Positions 31,529-42,228 of a stretch of DNA of 64,000 nt are shown piece after piece (position 1 is the first letter of the stretch; each line of letters opens with the position of its first letter). Both the position numbers and the translations under genes were made by a program. This DNA is from Siderastrea radians (lineage: Eukaryota; Cnidaria; Anthozoa; Scleractinia; Rhizangiidae). The notes under the pieces were generated by a model, which searched no databases, had not been told where the DNA came from, and saw only the letters and a list, made by a program, of their open reading frames with translations. The stretch lies in assembly GCA_964017195.1 (NCBI GenBank), contig OZ024895.1, positions 24,704,875 through 24,768,874 of the forward strand, in the 5' to 3' direction.

Positions 31529-34500
31529 CTAATCACAAATAAAGTCTTTATATCTAGTGTTTTTTGTAGACGTTATTTTCCTTCTGGGCCTGTCACAGTC
31601 ACAGGACGCAGGTCCTTGTTCTGTGTCAGGGTCTGATCTGGGCTGCTCTGCTCTCTGCCTACTTTCATCTTCGCCCGTGTCGCCGTCTGCTCTGGACTGC
31701 TCTTCACTGGTGTCGCCGTCTGCTCTGGACTGCTCTGGACCTTGCAGAGATTCATCTGAATTATCCGCTGGCACAGCATCCGGGTCAAATGTGTCTTCAT
31801 TATCAGAGTCATCACACGGAAGTGATTCCTTACACCCGTTTTTAAGCAGCTTCCAGTCCGCATAATTCCTGGTGTGAATCTTCAGATTGTTCTTAGCAGT
31901 GATCATATCTCCCTTGATACCAATGACTACCATAGGAACCGGGTCATATGGAGGTGTTAGGCTGTTCTTTCGTTCTTGCTTGCGCAATACCGTATCCCCC
32001 ACTTTGATTTTCATCACGGCCGTGTGTCTTCTTTTATCAGCGTATTTCTTCATTTTCTCTTTTTGCTCTCTGTTGCGACTACGGATCATAGTGTCGTTCT
32101 GATGTTTAGGTTGTCTGTTAACTTCTGATAATTTTTCCATGTAGTTCCCTTCCGAACATGAGATTGTTCGGGCTGACTCTGGTAGTTGCATGTTTGGTTG
32201 CTCTGTATACTCTGACTCCTCTGCGCACTTCATCCCGCACCGGTTTGCCTTCCAATGCGGCGATCCGTGCGGTCTTCTTTATTCTCTGCATAAACCTCTC
32301 CACGTCACCATTGGCTTCTGCCCACCCGGGTGTTACTTTCCGGTGCTTGGACCCCTCCTCTTTTGCGTATTCTTCAAACTTATGGCCGTTGAAGGGCGGT
32401 CCATTATCCGATTTGATCTCTTTCGGCACTCCGTATGTGTCGAACACCCTCCTGAATACCGGGATGGTTGCCTTTTCGCTTGTGGATGCCACGAATTCAA
32501 CTACTGGGTATCTGGCGTATTGACAATAGAATACTAGGGTGAGGTCTCCATTAGCCATTGGTCCGCAAAAGTCCACGCTGAGCTTGTCCCATGGTCCGTC
32601 TGGTAACTCTGTCATCTTGAGTGGTTCGCGATGTGTTTCTGGGGTGTTAGATTGGCAAGCGATGCAAGTGGATACAAACTTGACACACTGGGAGTCCATT
32701 CCAGGGAACCATACATGTGCCGTCAAGAGCTGCTTTGTCCGTACTTGCCCTTGATGCCCCTCGTGCGCAATCTCAATCATCTTCTGTCTGAGTTTTGCCG
32801 GCACGACAATTCTGTCCCCTCTCAATATGATCCCGTCTACTGTTGTGAGTTCATGGAAAACGTGCTTGTATTCCTGAATGCTGGTTACCTTTGTGTCTAT
32901 CCAGCCCTGGTGTATGCATCTCTTTAATGCTTGAAGTGCAGGATCCTCGTCAGTAGATTCCTTTACTTGTTCTTTGGTGACAGCTTTAGGCGTGTCGCAC
33001 GATACGATATAATTTACATAGTGTCGTACCTCCTTAGTCATTCTTAGTTTAAACTTGGAGCACTTGTGAAGTGGCATAGGGTGTCGTGAGGTGTAATCAG
33101 ATATATTTTCTTTTCCGGGACGATACTCGACCACAAAATCATAATCCATCATACGGTTAACGATCCTTTGAACCCGGATTGAGGTTGTGTGGGTGGGCTT
33201 GTTGAACACACTTTCTAGAGGTTTGTGGTCCGTCACAATCTTGAAGGGTATTCCGTACAGGAACAGGTGAAATTTCTTGCAACCAAAATCAGCTGCCAAG
33301 GCTTCTAGTTCAATCTGGCTGTACCGTTTTTCCGGGTCTGTGAGGCTTCGACTAGCATACTGCACCACTTGCTAACATTGCTCTCCTGTTTTCCTCTGCG
33401 TGAGAGTTGCAGCCAATCCCATAGGGCACCCGTCGATGTGTAGCTCGTGTTCTGCTTGGGGATCGAAGTATGCTTGAACTGTGTCGCTGCTGAGCATGCT
33501 CCTGGGTTCTTCAAATGCTACAGAGTGTTCCTGCTTCCATTTGAATTTTCCGTTTGCAAACTGCTTTCTGATCCTGGCTGGCTTCCATGAATCGTGAACT
33601 ATATCTGACTGTGCAAAGGAACGAGTTAAGTTCCGCTGCATTCCTGGGGCGCCCCACAGATTTAATGGCTTTTACCTTACAGGGGTCTGGGGATACTCCG
33701 TCTTTTGAAAACATCAAGCTGTAGTAAACCATGCGATCTTTGCTGAATTCACATTTTGCTTTGTTGAAGGTGACATTCTTTTCGCGACTTTTCTCAAGGA
33801 ACGCTTTCAGGTTTGCATCGTGTTCTCTTGTGTCACGCCTGTGAACAATGATGTCATCACTTATGTTGAAGACTCCATTAAGGTCTTGCGTCAATTATTC
33901 TCTGATCGTCTCTTGAAATATCTCTGCCGCTGACCTTGTACCGTAGTTCAGTCTCTTGTATCTGTACAAACCAATGTGAGTCGAAAAATTTGTTACGTTT
34001 CTCGAACTCTCCTTAAGCTCAAGTTGATGGTATCCCTTGCTCATATCCAGGTGTGAAAACACAGTTGAACCGCTGAGCTCGTTGACCACGTCATCTATCG
34101 TGGGGGGCTGTGTGTGTCTGCGGGGTATTGCTTGATTTGCTACACGCATGTCCACGTTCAGGCGTATCTGGCTCTGATCTTTCTTGGGAGTAACAACAGG
34201 TGGCGAGACCCATCCCGTTGGTTTGCTAACTTTTTCGATGATGTCTTGATCCAGGAGATGTTGTATTTCCTCTTCCATTTTCTGACGTATGCTGAATGGT
34301 TGTCGGCATGGTGGAAGTGGGGGATACGGTATTGTGCGACCGGCTTGAAATCGGGAGCTACATTCAAATCAACCTGAATTCCTTTGAGCTTTCCAATTCC
34401 TTCAAATCGGTCCTTGTATTCTTCTAAAATTTCCTTTACATTGCTCTTCTCTTCTGGTCGATTGCTTTCTTCTGAAATCGCATTGGTCACTAGTATCATT

Positions 34501-34830
34501 CCAAGGTCTTTTCCATCGTTGTAACTAAGCAACGGTGCAGTCTGGGTGTCTCCTTTTATTAGCTGCCACGTCACGACTTTCATTTTCGTCTTAGATTCCG
34601 TTAGCGCTTCAAAACTCCCCAGCACAGGTAGGAGGTTTGTTTCTGCAGCAGCCCCGTACGGTTTTATTTGGCATCTTGATTTTCTGATCTTTACTCTCTT
34701 GTCCAGGCCGTATCTCTTGAACGTTGCCTCGTCCATAGCGTTGACCGTGGCACCGCTGTCTGGAAATTACAGTGATGCCAACGCCACTAATTAGCACTTT
34801 TGTTAGGGGCCTGTTGGCCGAAGGTCTCAT
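31529..34830 (-). pseudogene. pol: Gypsy pol (protease, RT, RNase H, integrase), multiply frameshifted
   Basis: The protease active site reads DSGATVNAMDEATF near 34740, after a frameshift. RT segments are PTGWVSPPVVTPKKD, TVFSHLDMSKGYHQLEL and RLNYGTRSAAEIFQ; the catalytic box reads NISDDIIV instead of YVDD-like FxDD, and a TAA separates it from the preceding segment at 33895. RNase H and integrase are intact from 33368 to 32118: YASRSLTDPEKRYSQIELEA, VTDHKPLESVFNKP, a zinc finger (H-x4-H in HEGHQGQVRTK, CIACQ), and the DDE core with LSVDFCGPM, KSDNGPPFN and WAEANGDVERF. After another shift the tail (31529-32233) has a GPY-like region and then an acidic part with two near-identical EQSRADGDT units. 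No single protein can be made. Confidence 0.88.
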
Positions 34831-34930
34831 AGGGTTAACAGCTTGCAGCGTGCAAGTAGACTCTTCGTCACTGCTGTCAGAAGATGTGTCAGATTTCTGT
34901 TCGTCTCCGTGTGCTAAATCCCTCGTGCCT

Positions 34931-35627
34931 TTAATTTCTTGTTTGCTTCTGCAACACTTTGCAAAATGGTTTCTTCTCCCACATCGCGTGCACTGCCTTC
35001 TGAAAGCCGGACATTTTCTTGGGTCTCCCTTGATGTGGCCAATGTTTTCCGCAATTAAAACACGATTTTTCTCTACTTCTGTCCGCTATGATTTTATCGA
35101 CTTTTTGTTTGACAGTAACTTCTGTTGGAGCTTGGTTCTCTACTTTTGTGGCGTGTTGATCCGTGCTTTCCAGACCTCTGGCGTATTTAAGAGCTTCGGC
35201 TAACGTTAGCTGGTCTTGCAATAACTTTCTTCTCACCCTCTTAGATTTACCGTTCTCTATTATGGCCATTAATATCTTGGTATCCAACCAGCCCGTCGGG
35301 AAATCACAGTGTTCGCCTTCCGCTCTCAACTTGGAGATGAACGAATCCCAGGTTTCGTCCTTGTTTGATGCAACGAAACTTGTGTATATTGAATAACCGG
35401 TTCTGTGATTCTTTGAACTTGTTTCGTAGCGCATTGATGGCTCCATCCAAATCCGTTCCAGTATCACCAAGCTGTTCAAATATATCGAGAGTGGTTTCGC
35501 CGATCGAATCTAAGAATAAGGACCGTTGTTGTGCCTTGTCTGTGAAGTTGTAGGCTTTCAAGTGGTTGTTCTTAAACCGCCGAACGTCGAATTCGGGAAA
35601 TTGCTTGTATCCAGTGTTGACCGCCAT
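34931..35627 (-). pseudogene. gag: Gag of the second Gypsy element, frameshifted
   Basis: It starts at an ATG at 35627 (MAVNTGYKQFPEFDVRRF), reads a capsid-like helical region (FLDSIGETTLDIFEQLGD) and changes frame near 35370. It continues through RLRAEGEHCDFPTGWLDTK in part (DFPTGWLDTKILMAIIENG) to a nucleocapsid knuckle beginning CFNCGKHWPH. The rest of the knuckle is disturbed by another small indel. Confidence 0.8.
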
Positions 35628-35644
35628 TTCCTAGTTTTCCTCGT

Positions 35645-35658
35645 CGCCAATTTATTAT
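35645..35658 (-). promoter_or_regulatory. Primer-binding site
   Basis: Read on the minus strand, TTGGCGACGAGGA lies a few bases after the 5' LTR. This matches the primer-binding region I associate with Mag-type Gypsy elements. Confidence 0.55.
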
Positions 35659-35660
35659 AA

Positions 35661-35829
35661 TGTTCGATTGCGATATTACAGTTATGTTTCACGTATTACA
35701 CAGCAATACTTCATATTCGAAAAAACTGTCAAATCTATACTGATATGAATACATAATGTGAATAATGTTCCCGCCACTCGTGAGTCCCGGATAAGCATCC
35801 AGGCCCTCGCATACAGTCACGCCATTACA
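35661..35829 (-). repeat. 5' LTR of the second Gypsy element
   Basis: This 169-bp LTR is the partner of 31214-31384 and is followed by TTAA. Confidence 0.9.
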
Positions 35830-35833
35830 TTAA

Positions 35834-37573
35834 TCAATAACAAAAGATCATGATATACACAGAGGCAAGGACTTCCATGTGGTAATAATTACACAGAGAG
35901 AGAAACTTACAATTTATATGATGATTAATAACCGATATTAAACAGCATTCACATTTTGACATTTTCTGTTTAAGTAAAGGCTCTGTGAAGATTTTTTGAG
36001 TCAATCACTTAACTTTCTTCAAGCCAGTTTGTGGAGATGTTTGTTTGATTTCAGGACGAATAGTTGGTGGACGAATCTCTGAAGCCTTCCTTTCTTCCCA
36101 AACCACTTTAATAATGAATTTCGTCTTTTTTTTCTCTCTTCCTACCTCTCCTTTTTTTCACTACCCTGTCTTTTTTTCTCTCTACTCTTAATCCATGCAT
36201 TGTACAATGGCTGTCTGGAGATAGCTGAATTTCATGCAATGCCTAGGGTAAACTGTGAAAAGAGGACATAAAATAAAGTCTCTTGCTAACAGCTATATAC
36301 AATGACAGCTGACTTTGGGCACATTTTTCTCAGGATTTCACTGAGAAAGGTACTGAGATTTGAAATAGATGGGGAGATGCAAAAGAAGCCATGAGGAAAT
36401 GTCCAAAAACGTCCTTTGGGGCAAGACTGAATCCCAGTTAATTCCATGTCTGTGGTCATATCGAAAATCATATTGAACCACACAATCCAGCCCCCCCCCC
36501 CCCAAAAAAAAAAAACGAAAAAAAATTTAACATAAATTTCGAGGAGTTAAGAATAGACAAGAGTTTCATGAACACTAAAATGTGATAAAATATGTAGGTG
36601 ATAAAAATTTTTAAGAAGGTAGAAAAGAAACTTATAACAATGAAACAAGAGCAAAAACAAAAAGCTGTAAAACAAGAGAAACTTGAAAAGAAAACAAGAA
36701 GTTCTGAAGAACTTACAGGTGGCACATAGTCTCTCACCCCCTTCCCCCCTCCCCTTTTCTTAAGTAGTTCGTGGTTTCCGGTGACCTGTTATGGACAATT
36801 TGCACTTCCGGTATGTAAGGAATTAAATGTAGGTATGCAACTTGAGAACTTTGTTTGTTTGTAACCAGTGACCTCTGTATGACTCTTTCAAATCGTTCCC
36901 AAAACTGTGATATCGTTAAGCTACAACAGGCAGAAACGTTTTTTGCCCAAAAAGCTTTACTTCTCCTCTTTTGAGCTCAAACTTCATTTTGTCTAGTATT
37001 CCTGATTTAATGTAGGGGTTCAGACCAATTTTTTATCGCCAGAAAGTTGTGTTTCTAGAGACATCTGGAAGACATATTCACGTAAATGCTGAGATAGCTG
37101 AGTCGTGATGTTCATATTTTTGCGTGTTAACCCGTGCTCTAATACAGACTAAAATGAATGAAACTTTATTAAATTAGTTTGAAACCGTGGAAAGACATAA
37201 GCGAAAGACTGAGAGGTCTTAGACAAGTTTAGACAGCGAAAATTCTAAAAATTGGGCAGAACCGAAAAGCAGAAATGTATTTCTGACCTGGTGCGACGGA
37301 ATCAATTTAGATTGGTGATACTCACGCCTTGTTTGTTATTTGATTGAGATTTCATCACCACCGAATTTTAAACCGGCCGTCGCTATGGCAACCGCCGGTT
37401 TATAAAATGGGCACGGTTTTGTCGTGATAGTCAGTTGGCTTAACATACGAACAAAGTGCTGTAAAGCTTGTGGTACGGGTACTCAAGAGCGGTACTGTCT
37501 TATATAAGACGCATGCGCATATTAGTCTGCTGAATGTTACCTTCGTGTGTTCTTGTCTTTTAATTTACAGTAT
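35834..37573. other. No gene recognised
   Basis: The stretch includes a C-run/A-run at 36490-36515 and pyrimidine-rich patches at 36120-36190. Short open frames (36286-36483, 36468-36737 minus) are low complexity. No domain was seen. Confidence 0.5.
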
Positions 37574-37747
37574 TTAAGGTATCAGAAAGTGGAAAAATTG
37601 CCATTTTTCATAATTTGACTTTTTTAAATAGTTAGATAAATTTCCATACGATCTTTCATTTAAAAAAAACTGCATAAAAAAATGTTATATCTGCCGATAG
37701 TAATTGCGCGTAAAAGATTTTTTGCATGTTAATTACTTAATTGAGCG

Positions 37748-37975
37748 TTGACAGGTTCTGTCAAATGGAAAATTAGCACACATGCGAAGTTGACACGCGA
37801 TCGATGCGCTTTGGTGATGCCTGGCAAAAGAAAGAGATCTTGCCCGTTTTCTTCGTCAAAACGGAGGCGAAAGAAAGCTAAGAAAAGTTTCAACCAAGAA
37901 TGTGCAGCCATTTTAGCTGCAAGCGACAGAGGGTCGTATTACAACCAGCAGGAATGGCCCGAAGAAGTCACTCAT
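37748..37975 (+). CDS. Basic protein start, interrupted; function unknown
   Basis: The open frame includes an internal methionine followed by a strongly basic stretch (MPGKRKRSCPFSSSKRRRKKAKK), described here as PGKRKR and KRRRKKAKK clusters, then FNQECAAILAASDRGSYYNQ and EWPEEVTH. The basic clusters look like a nuclear localisation signal. The frame runs into the inverted-repeat minisatellite element at 37976, and a plausible continuation (TLEEVEDHVNNREVSEQTVD) appears right after that element at 39421. It may be the first exon of the TTAA element's own gene. No family was recognised. Confidence 0.35.
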
Positions 37976-38529
37976 GTCCAATACACCCAAACTGAGTCGA
38001 ATCGTCTTAAAGCAAAGACGATTCGAGTCAGCTCGAGGATCAAAGACTTCCGACTCACCGGAAGTCCGTTTAGCGGAACTCGACTTACCGGAAGTCAGGT
38101 CGCGAAGGAAGGTGAAAAATTTTGACGAATCGACTCGAATCGACTCGATTCGAGTCGATTCGTATTCCTAAAAGTCGATTCGACTCAACGGAAATCAGGT
38201 CGTAAAGTCCTTCAAGTATGTGCGCGTGACACAATAAGACATAACAAGGAACGCATAACATGGACCTTTCTCGTTCTTTAAGCGTCACTGATGCGACACT
38301 AAACAGGAACATTGTAATGAACCTTCTTCCTCGCTTGTGTTGTCGATCTGAAGGATTTGCACACGGAACGACAAGAAGATAACTTCTCAAACTCATTAAT
38401 AATTCATAAAGAGAAAACAAAGGAAATCACTACCGTGACGGTGGTTTGGATACCGGATCTTAATTAGCATAAAATTTCCCGAACTTTTGCTTTGAATTTC
38501 TACAAGAATTATGAATGGTTTGAGAAGCC

Positions 38530-38672
38530 ATATCAAAAACTCGAAAGAGTGTTTCATCAGGTATCCAAACACCTCGAAGTCGGTCAAAAAAACTCGGCTG
38601 CGCCTCGTTTTTTCAACCCACTTCTCGGTGTTTGGATATCCTGATGAAACACTCTTTCTCGTGTTTGATATA
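38530..38672. repeat. Hairpin with a GGCTGCGCCTCG loop
   Basis: Arms of about 43 bp (around AAAGAGTGTTTCATCAGG and its complement) enclose a CTCGGCTGCGCCTCG loop. The same kind of loop occurs in the hairpin at 51467-51521. Copies are at +4364 and +8728. Confidence 0.7.
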
Positions 38673-38699
38673 TTACATGAACCTTCCTCGTTCTAAAAG

Positions 38700-39370
38700 C
38701 GAGTCGATTCGACCACTTTTCCTACCCTCCCTGTTCGCCTTCTTGTGTGATTTTTTTCTAAGTGTCTTGCAAATCGACTATCCAGTTAGTCGAATCGACC
38801 ACACAACGGACGATTGGAGTCGAATCGACTCGAATCGAGTCGATTCGACCACTTTTTCTACCCTCCCTGTTCGCCTTCTTGTGTGATTTTTTCTAAGTGT
38901 CTCGCAAATCGACTATCCAGTTAGTCGAATCGACTACACAACGGACGATTGGAGTGGAATCGACTCGAATCGAGTCGATTTGACCACTTTTTCTACCCTC
39001 CCTGTTCGCCTTCTTGTGTGATTTTTTTCTGTGTCTTGCAAATCGACTATCCAGTTAGTCGAATCGACTACACAACGGACGATTGGAGTCGAATCGACTC
39101 GAATCGAGTCGATTTGACCACTTTTTCTACCCTCCCTGTTCGCCTTCTTGTGTGATTTTTTCTAAGTGTCTCGCAAATCGACTATCCAGTTAGTCGAATC
39201 GACTACACAACGGACGATTCGAGTTGAATCGACTCGAATCGAGTCGATTTGACCACTTTTTCTACCCTCCCTGTTCGCCTTCTTGTGTGATTTTTTTCTA
39301 AGTGTCTTGCAAATCGACTATCCAGTTAGTCGAATCGACTACACAACGGACGATTCGAGTCGAATCGAGA
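38700..39370. repeat. Minisatellite, five units of about 134 bp, with near-perfect palindrome
   Basis: Units start GAGTCGATT(C/T)GACCAC near 38700, 38838, 38971, 39103 and 39240. Each contains the block CTACCCTCCCTGTTCGCCTT and a GTCGAATCGACTCGA-A-TCGAGTCGATTCGAC-type palindrome (15-bp arms around one base). Further copies are in the tandem units at +4364 and +8728. Short open frames inside (RIDSNRVDS and similar) are repeat artefacts. Confidence 0.9.
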
Positions 39371-39785
39371 CGAGTCGTCACTACCTTAGACGAATCGAGT
39401 CAGTTTGGGTGTATTGGACAACCCTCGAAGAAGTGGAAGACCATGTAAACAATAGGGAAGTGAGCGAGCAGACGGTCGACCAGCTAAATGAATCCGTGGA
39501 GGTTTTCCGCATTTTATTTTGTCTTCCACGCTGATTTCCAGTGAAGAAGCAAAATGACTCTCATCGTAACTAAAAGAAAGTAAATCATTATTAGGGACTG
39601 AATAAAAGTAGCCGCCAGCACGTGGCACGGTTTGGAATCCGGCGGACCATGATTGTTTATATTACCGGACTAGTCTTTCGTAGAATAAAAGAAACACCGG
39701 TGAAAAATCTTTTCTTCCTTACCCAGCTAATGTCATTTCTTCTGGCATCTTTTCCTTTGCATCGACATCGGAAGTCAAACTCTCG

Positions 39786-39933
39786 ATGACGGCGCCCGCT
39801 CGCTCATCTACCGCGTTTGTTTTTGTTCGCTTGGACGTTCCCGGCGACTTTCTGCGGACCTTGGGCATCGTTAGTTCGAAGATTAGTCACGATTGTACGT
39901 TAACTCCTAGGTCGAAATTTGAACGCCGTTATG
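39786..39933 (+). CDS. Putative first exon, function unknown (also at 44150 and 48514)
   Basis: The frame from an ATG reads MTAPARSSTAFVFVRLDVPG and then TLGIVSSKISHDCTLTPRSK to a strong splice donor (ATG/GTAAGTC) at about 39934. Only the context of an ATG, an uninterrupted frame and the donor supports it. The same block is repeated in each tandem unit. No domain was recognised. Confidence 0.25.
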
Positions 39934-40118
39934 GTAAGTCAAACGATAATCTTGCGTTTACTAACCTGAGAGTTTTGGCTTCGCACGTGCAGAAAGCGGT
40001 GTATTCAGGAGAATTATTTGCCGCCTTTGCGGCAGTTTGTGCCTGTTCCATGTTAACTGTCATAGTCCCATTGTTAGGGAAAATTGATTCCTCTGCCGTG
40101 TCTCCTGAGGTGTTATAA

Positions 40119-41401
40119 TCCCGAGTATAATCTCATTACTCTTGGACGCAGCCGAAATTATATTTTCCCTGTTTTTCGAAAGTAAAAAATAGGCGAGTTG
40201 AACGTGCATTTTGAATTCCAAGTCAGCAGCCCCTGGACCAAATTGGCTGAAATTTGGAGAGACTGTTGTCAGATAATTTTCCCACAATACCGTGTCGGCG
40301 AATTCTTTTTATTCCTTTCATTAAAAAGTTATGACTTTTTTCCGCAGGCAGTTCTATTTTTTTCTCTTTTCTAACTTTATCTTGTAGGAAAAAAATTACA
40401 AACTCACGTGTCAAAAATCTGAGACACAGTTTTGGAGGTCAATGTGTGAAGAAACGAATGCCATGTTAATCGTTTTCTCCCGGCTAATTTTAGCGGGCGT
40501 ATAACTTGATTTATGCAGACATGCAGTTTTGTAGACATATTCACATTTTTGAAACATGGTGAATTTTAACCGTTTAAATTGGAATTTGTTATAATCTGTA
40601 ATTATTAAGCTTTCAAAAAATGTATGGTTTAGAGGGGTTTTCGTTAAAATAACGAGCGCTAAAGCGGACCGCGCGCGGACAGTAAAATGGGTTATACTGA
40701 TACCTTAAGATATCAACGACGAAGGGTTGTTAAGTTTGGGGTTTTTTGTATTTGTTTTGTATAACGCATGCGCAATTGAGTAAAGCAGCTAATAGGATGG
40801 AATGCAAAATAGGCTGTGTTGTCTGATCTAGTTAGTGGTTATGGTGAAAATTTTTTTAGCGCAGGAGTCTTTTTATTGGGATTAACATTTTGAGGGTGTA
40901 AAAATGTGGGAGTCAGAAGGATTTGTGAATGTCAGGAGCATATCACCCTTCTGTGAATGTGATTTGCTTTGAAAGTTGCTTTTTGTATAGGAGCGGTGTA
41001 ATATTGTGCTGCGTGAGAGGGAGTTTCCCTTGCCATTTTATGGGGGGGGTTGTTTGCGAAGTGGATTGTAAGGTTTCTGATTGGCTAACTTGTATTTCGC
41101 AGCGGACAAAAAGGACAGTTGCATTTTGCCGGCGTGGGCTAGGGAGAGAAGGAATTGGTACTAGTATGTTGATGCAATATTAGTGGATTGCACCATCAGT
41201 ACATGATAGTTCTGACTTGTGAACGGAGAGAGATGAGTGTTTATTTGAGGCGAGAAGTTGATACGAAGGAATCGTCATTAATAAGGAGATCAATTAATAG
41301 GGTAGGTGTTACGAGTCTTTTTGCATTGAAAGAACGAAAATATCTGAATATTATCGATAGATTTGTGTGGTTTGCGTGCGGTGTACGCTAAAGGCTACGA
41401 C
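40119..41401. other. Unit interior without recognised gene
   Basis: The stretch contains the right end of the TTAA element (to 40708) and open frames at 40929-41183 and 41188-41391 without known domains. The same sequence occurs at 44483-45765 and 48847-50129. Confidence 0.4.
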
Positions 41402-41550
41402 CAGTCTCTCTTTCCGCTCAGAGATAGTGAAGGAAAAGAAAAACAAGCGAGTGAGCGCGAAATCGATTGCGGCTCGACAGGCACGTTATCTCTCAAAGAC
41501 GCGGGCGACTTTCGTCCCCGCTCGCTTGTTTTGTTTACTGTTTTCCTTTT
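41402..41550. repeat. MITE fragment related to 18375-18505
   Basis: The sequence starts CCAGTCTCTCTTTCCGCTCAG, noted here as AGTCTCTCTTTCCGCTCAG, followed by AAACAAGCGAG and a far arm GCTTGTTTTGTTTACTG. It abuts the point where the Crypton-like homology stops. Copies are at 45766-45914 and 50130-50278. Confidence 0.6.
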
Positions 41551-41569
41551 TTTTTTTTAGTTTTTGGGA

Positions 41570-42228
41570 CGGCGGTACGGTTCTGACATCCCTGCAGTCT
41601 GATCCCGTACTAGTTTTTGTTTGTCTTTCATTGAACTCCTGGTACTCGACTCCGCTTGCCGTTTTCTGTAGCTTTACATCTCCCCAGCACATATCACGAT
41701 GTTCTTGGCACCCACGGAGTTCGAAATGAAGAGTGTTGTTTAGCCAGAGCGTGTTTAAAAGTGCCTCGGGACTACACATACCGAGCAAACCCTTCTCGTA
41801 CAATATTTTCAACTCTTCCCTTGTCAAAGCTACCGACGGTTTGGGTTTATTTCCTTTACCTTGCTTCTTTAGCTGTTTTTGTTTGGACTGAAGAACTTTC
41901 CTGGTTTTCTCAAACACCAAGTCGTTGATTATGCTTACAGAATAGCTCTTTTTCTTCAGGTGTCTTTCGAAGCTAGCCACTAAACTTCGAAGAGAAGTCG
42001 GTTCGTATTCATTGCCATCTTTGGTGCGGACGGAGATGATGAATTGGCTGATGTATTCATTCAGCTCAACAGCCGGAATATCTTCTATTTTTCTGTCTTT
42101 GTTCGTCGTTTTCAAAAATCTTTCAAGCAATCTTACATCTCGTTCAGTTTTTGAGCGGTGTTTTTGTTTTCTTGTTCTAAAATGAATTCTTCAACTGAGC
42201 AAACAGAAGCAAACCTTCCCTCGGCCAT
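41570..42228 (-). pseudogene. Crypton/KIAA1958-like tyrosine recombinase, truncated (copy 1)
   Basis: It starts at an ATG at 42228 (MAEGRFASVCSVEEFILEQE, then NKNTAQK). A one-base frameshift in CAAAAACTG follows, then TERDVRLLERFLKTT, VELNEYISQFIISVRTKDG, NEYEPTSLRSLVASFERHL (core-binding domain), KQLKKQGKGNKPKPS, LTREELKILYEKGLLGM and NTLWLNNTLHFELRGCQEHR, which carries the first catalytic Arg. GDVKLQKTASGVEY and ERQTKTSTGS follow. Homology stops after RTVPP at 41570. The later H-x-x-R and Tyr nucleophile are absent, so it cannot recombine DNA. The family derives from Crypton transposons; vertebrate KIAA1958 is a domesticated relative. The break coincides with an A-run and the MITE fragment. 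Confidence 0.7.

Larger units (their letters stand above)
31214..35829 (-). mobile_element. Second Ty3/Gypsy LTR retrotransposon (Mag/K02A2.6-like), decayed
   Basis: This is 4616 bp on the minus strand. LTRs at 31214-31384 and 35661-35829 have TG...CA ends and are about 97% alike by eye, and TTAA lies outside both (31210-31213, 35830-35833). A TGGCGACGAGGA primer-binding-like site follows the 5' LTR. A G-rich polypurine tract abuts the 3' LTR. Gag, protease, reverse transcriptase, RNase H and integrase are all recognisable in order, but spread over several frames. It is short for the family, with at least five frameshifts. Confidence 0.9.
37976..39420. mobile_element. Nested inverted-repeat element carrying a palindrome-rich minisatellite
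   Basis: The ends GTCCAATACACCCAAACTGA (37976 onward) and the reverse complement (ending 39419) pair over about 32 bp with two mismatches. Between them are ACCGGAAGTC-type repeats, a hairpin at 38530-38672 and five units of a minisatellite. Flanking open frames on both sides suggest that it sits inside a formerly coding stretch. A clear target duplication is not visible. Confidence 0.55.
37574..40708. mobile_element. TTAA-flanked TIR element (piggyBac/Kolobok-like target choice)
   Basis: Left end TTAA/GGTATCAG at 37574-37585 and right end CTGATACC/TTAA at 40697-40708 are perfect inverted copies over 12 bp including TTAA. They enclose 3127 bp. A TTAA duplication is typical of piggyBac and Kolobok elements, but no transposase was recognised. 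Beyond the short TIR the two ends do not match. The right end also occurs in both further copies of the tandem array (45061-45072 and 49425-49436), whereas the left end occurs once. The tandem amplification therefore followed insertion. Confidence 0.5.

Noticed and set aside
31557..32537. Plus-strand ORFs over the second Gypsy
   Set aside because: They are antisense shadows of the integrase and its acidic tail.
38700..39370. Regularly spaced repeats as a possible CRISPR array
   Set aside because: Units are about 134 bp with nearly identical content throughout, there are no unique spacers, and the setting is eukaryotic. It is a minisatellite.
39283..39534. Short ORFs across the minisatellite (RIDSNRVDS types) in all three units
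   Set aside because: They are repeat-derived frames without conserved domains.
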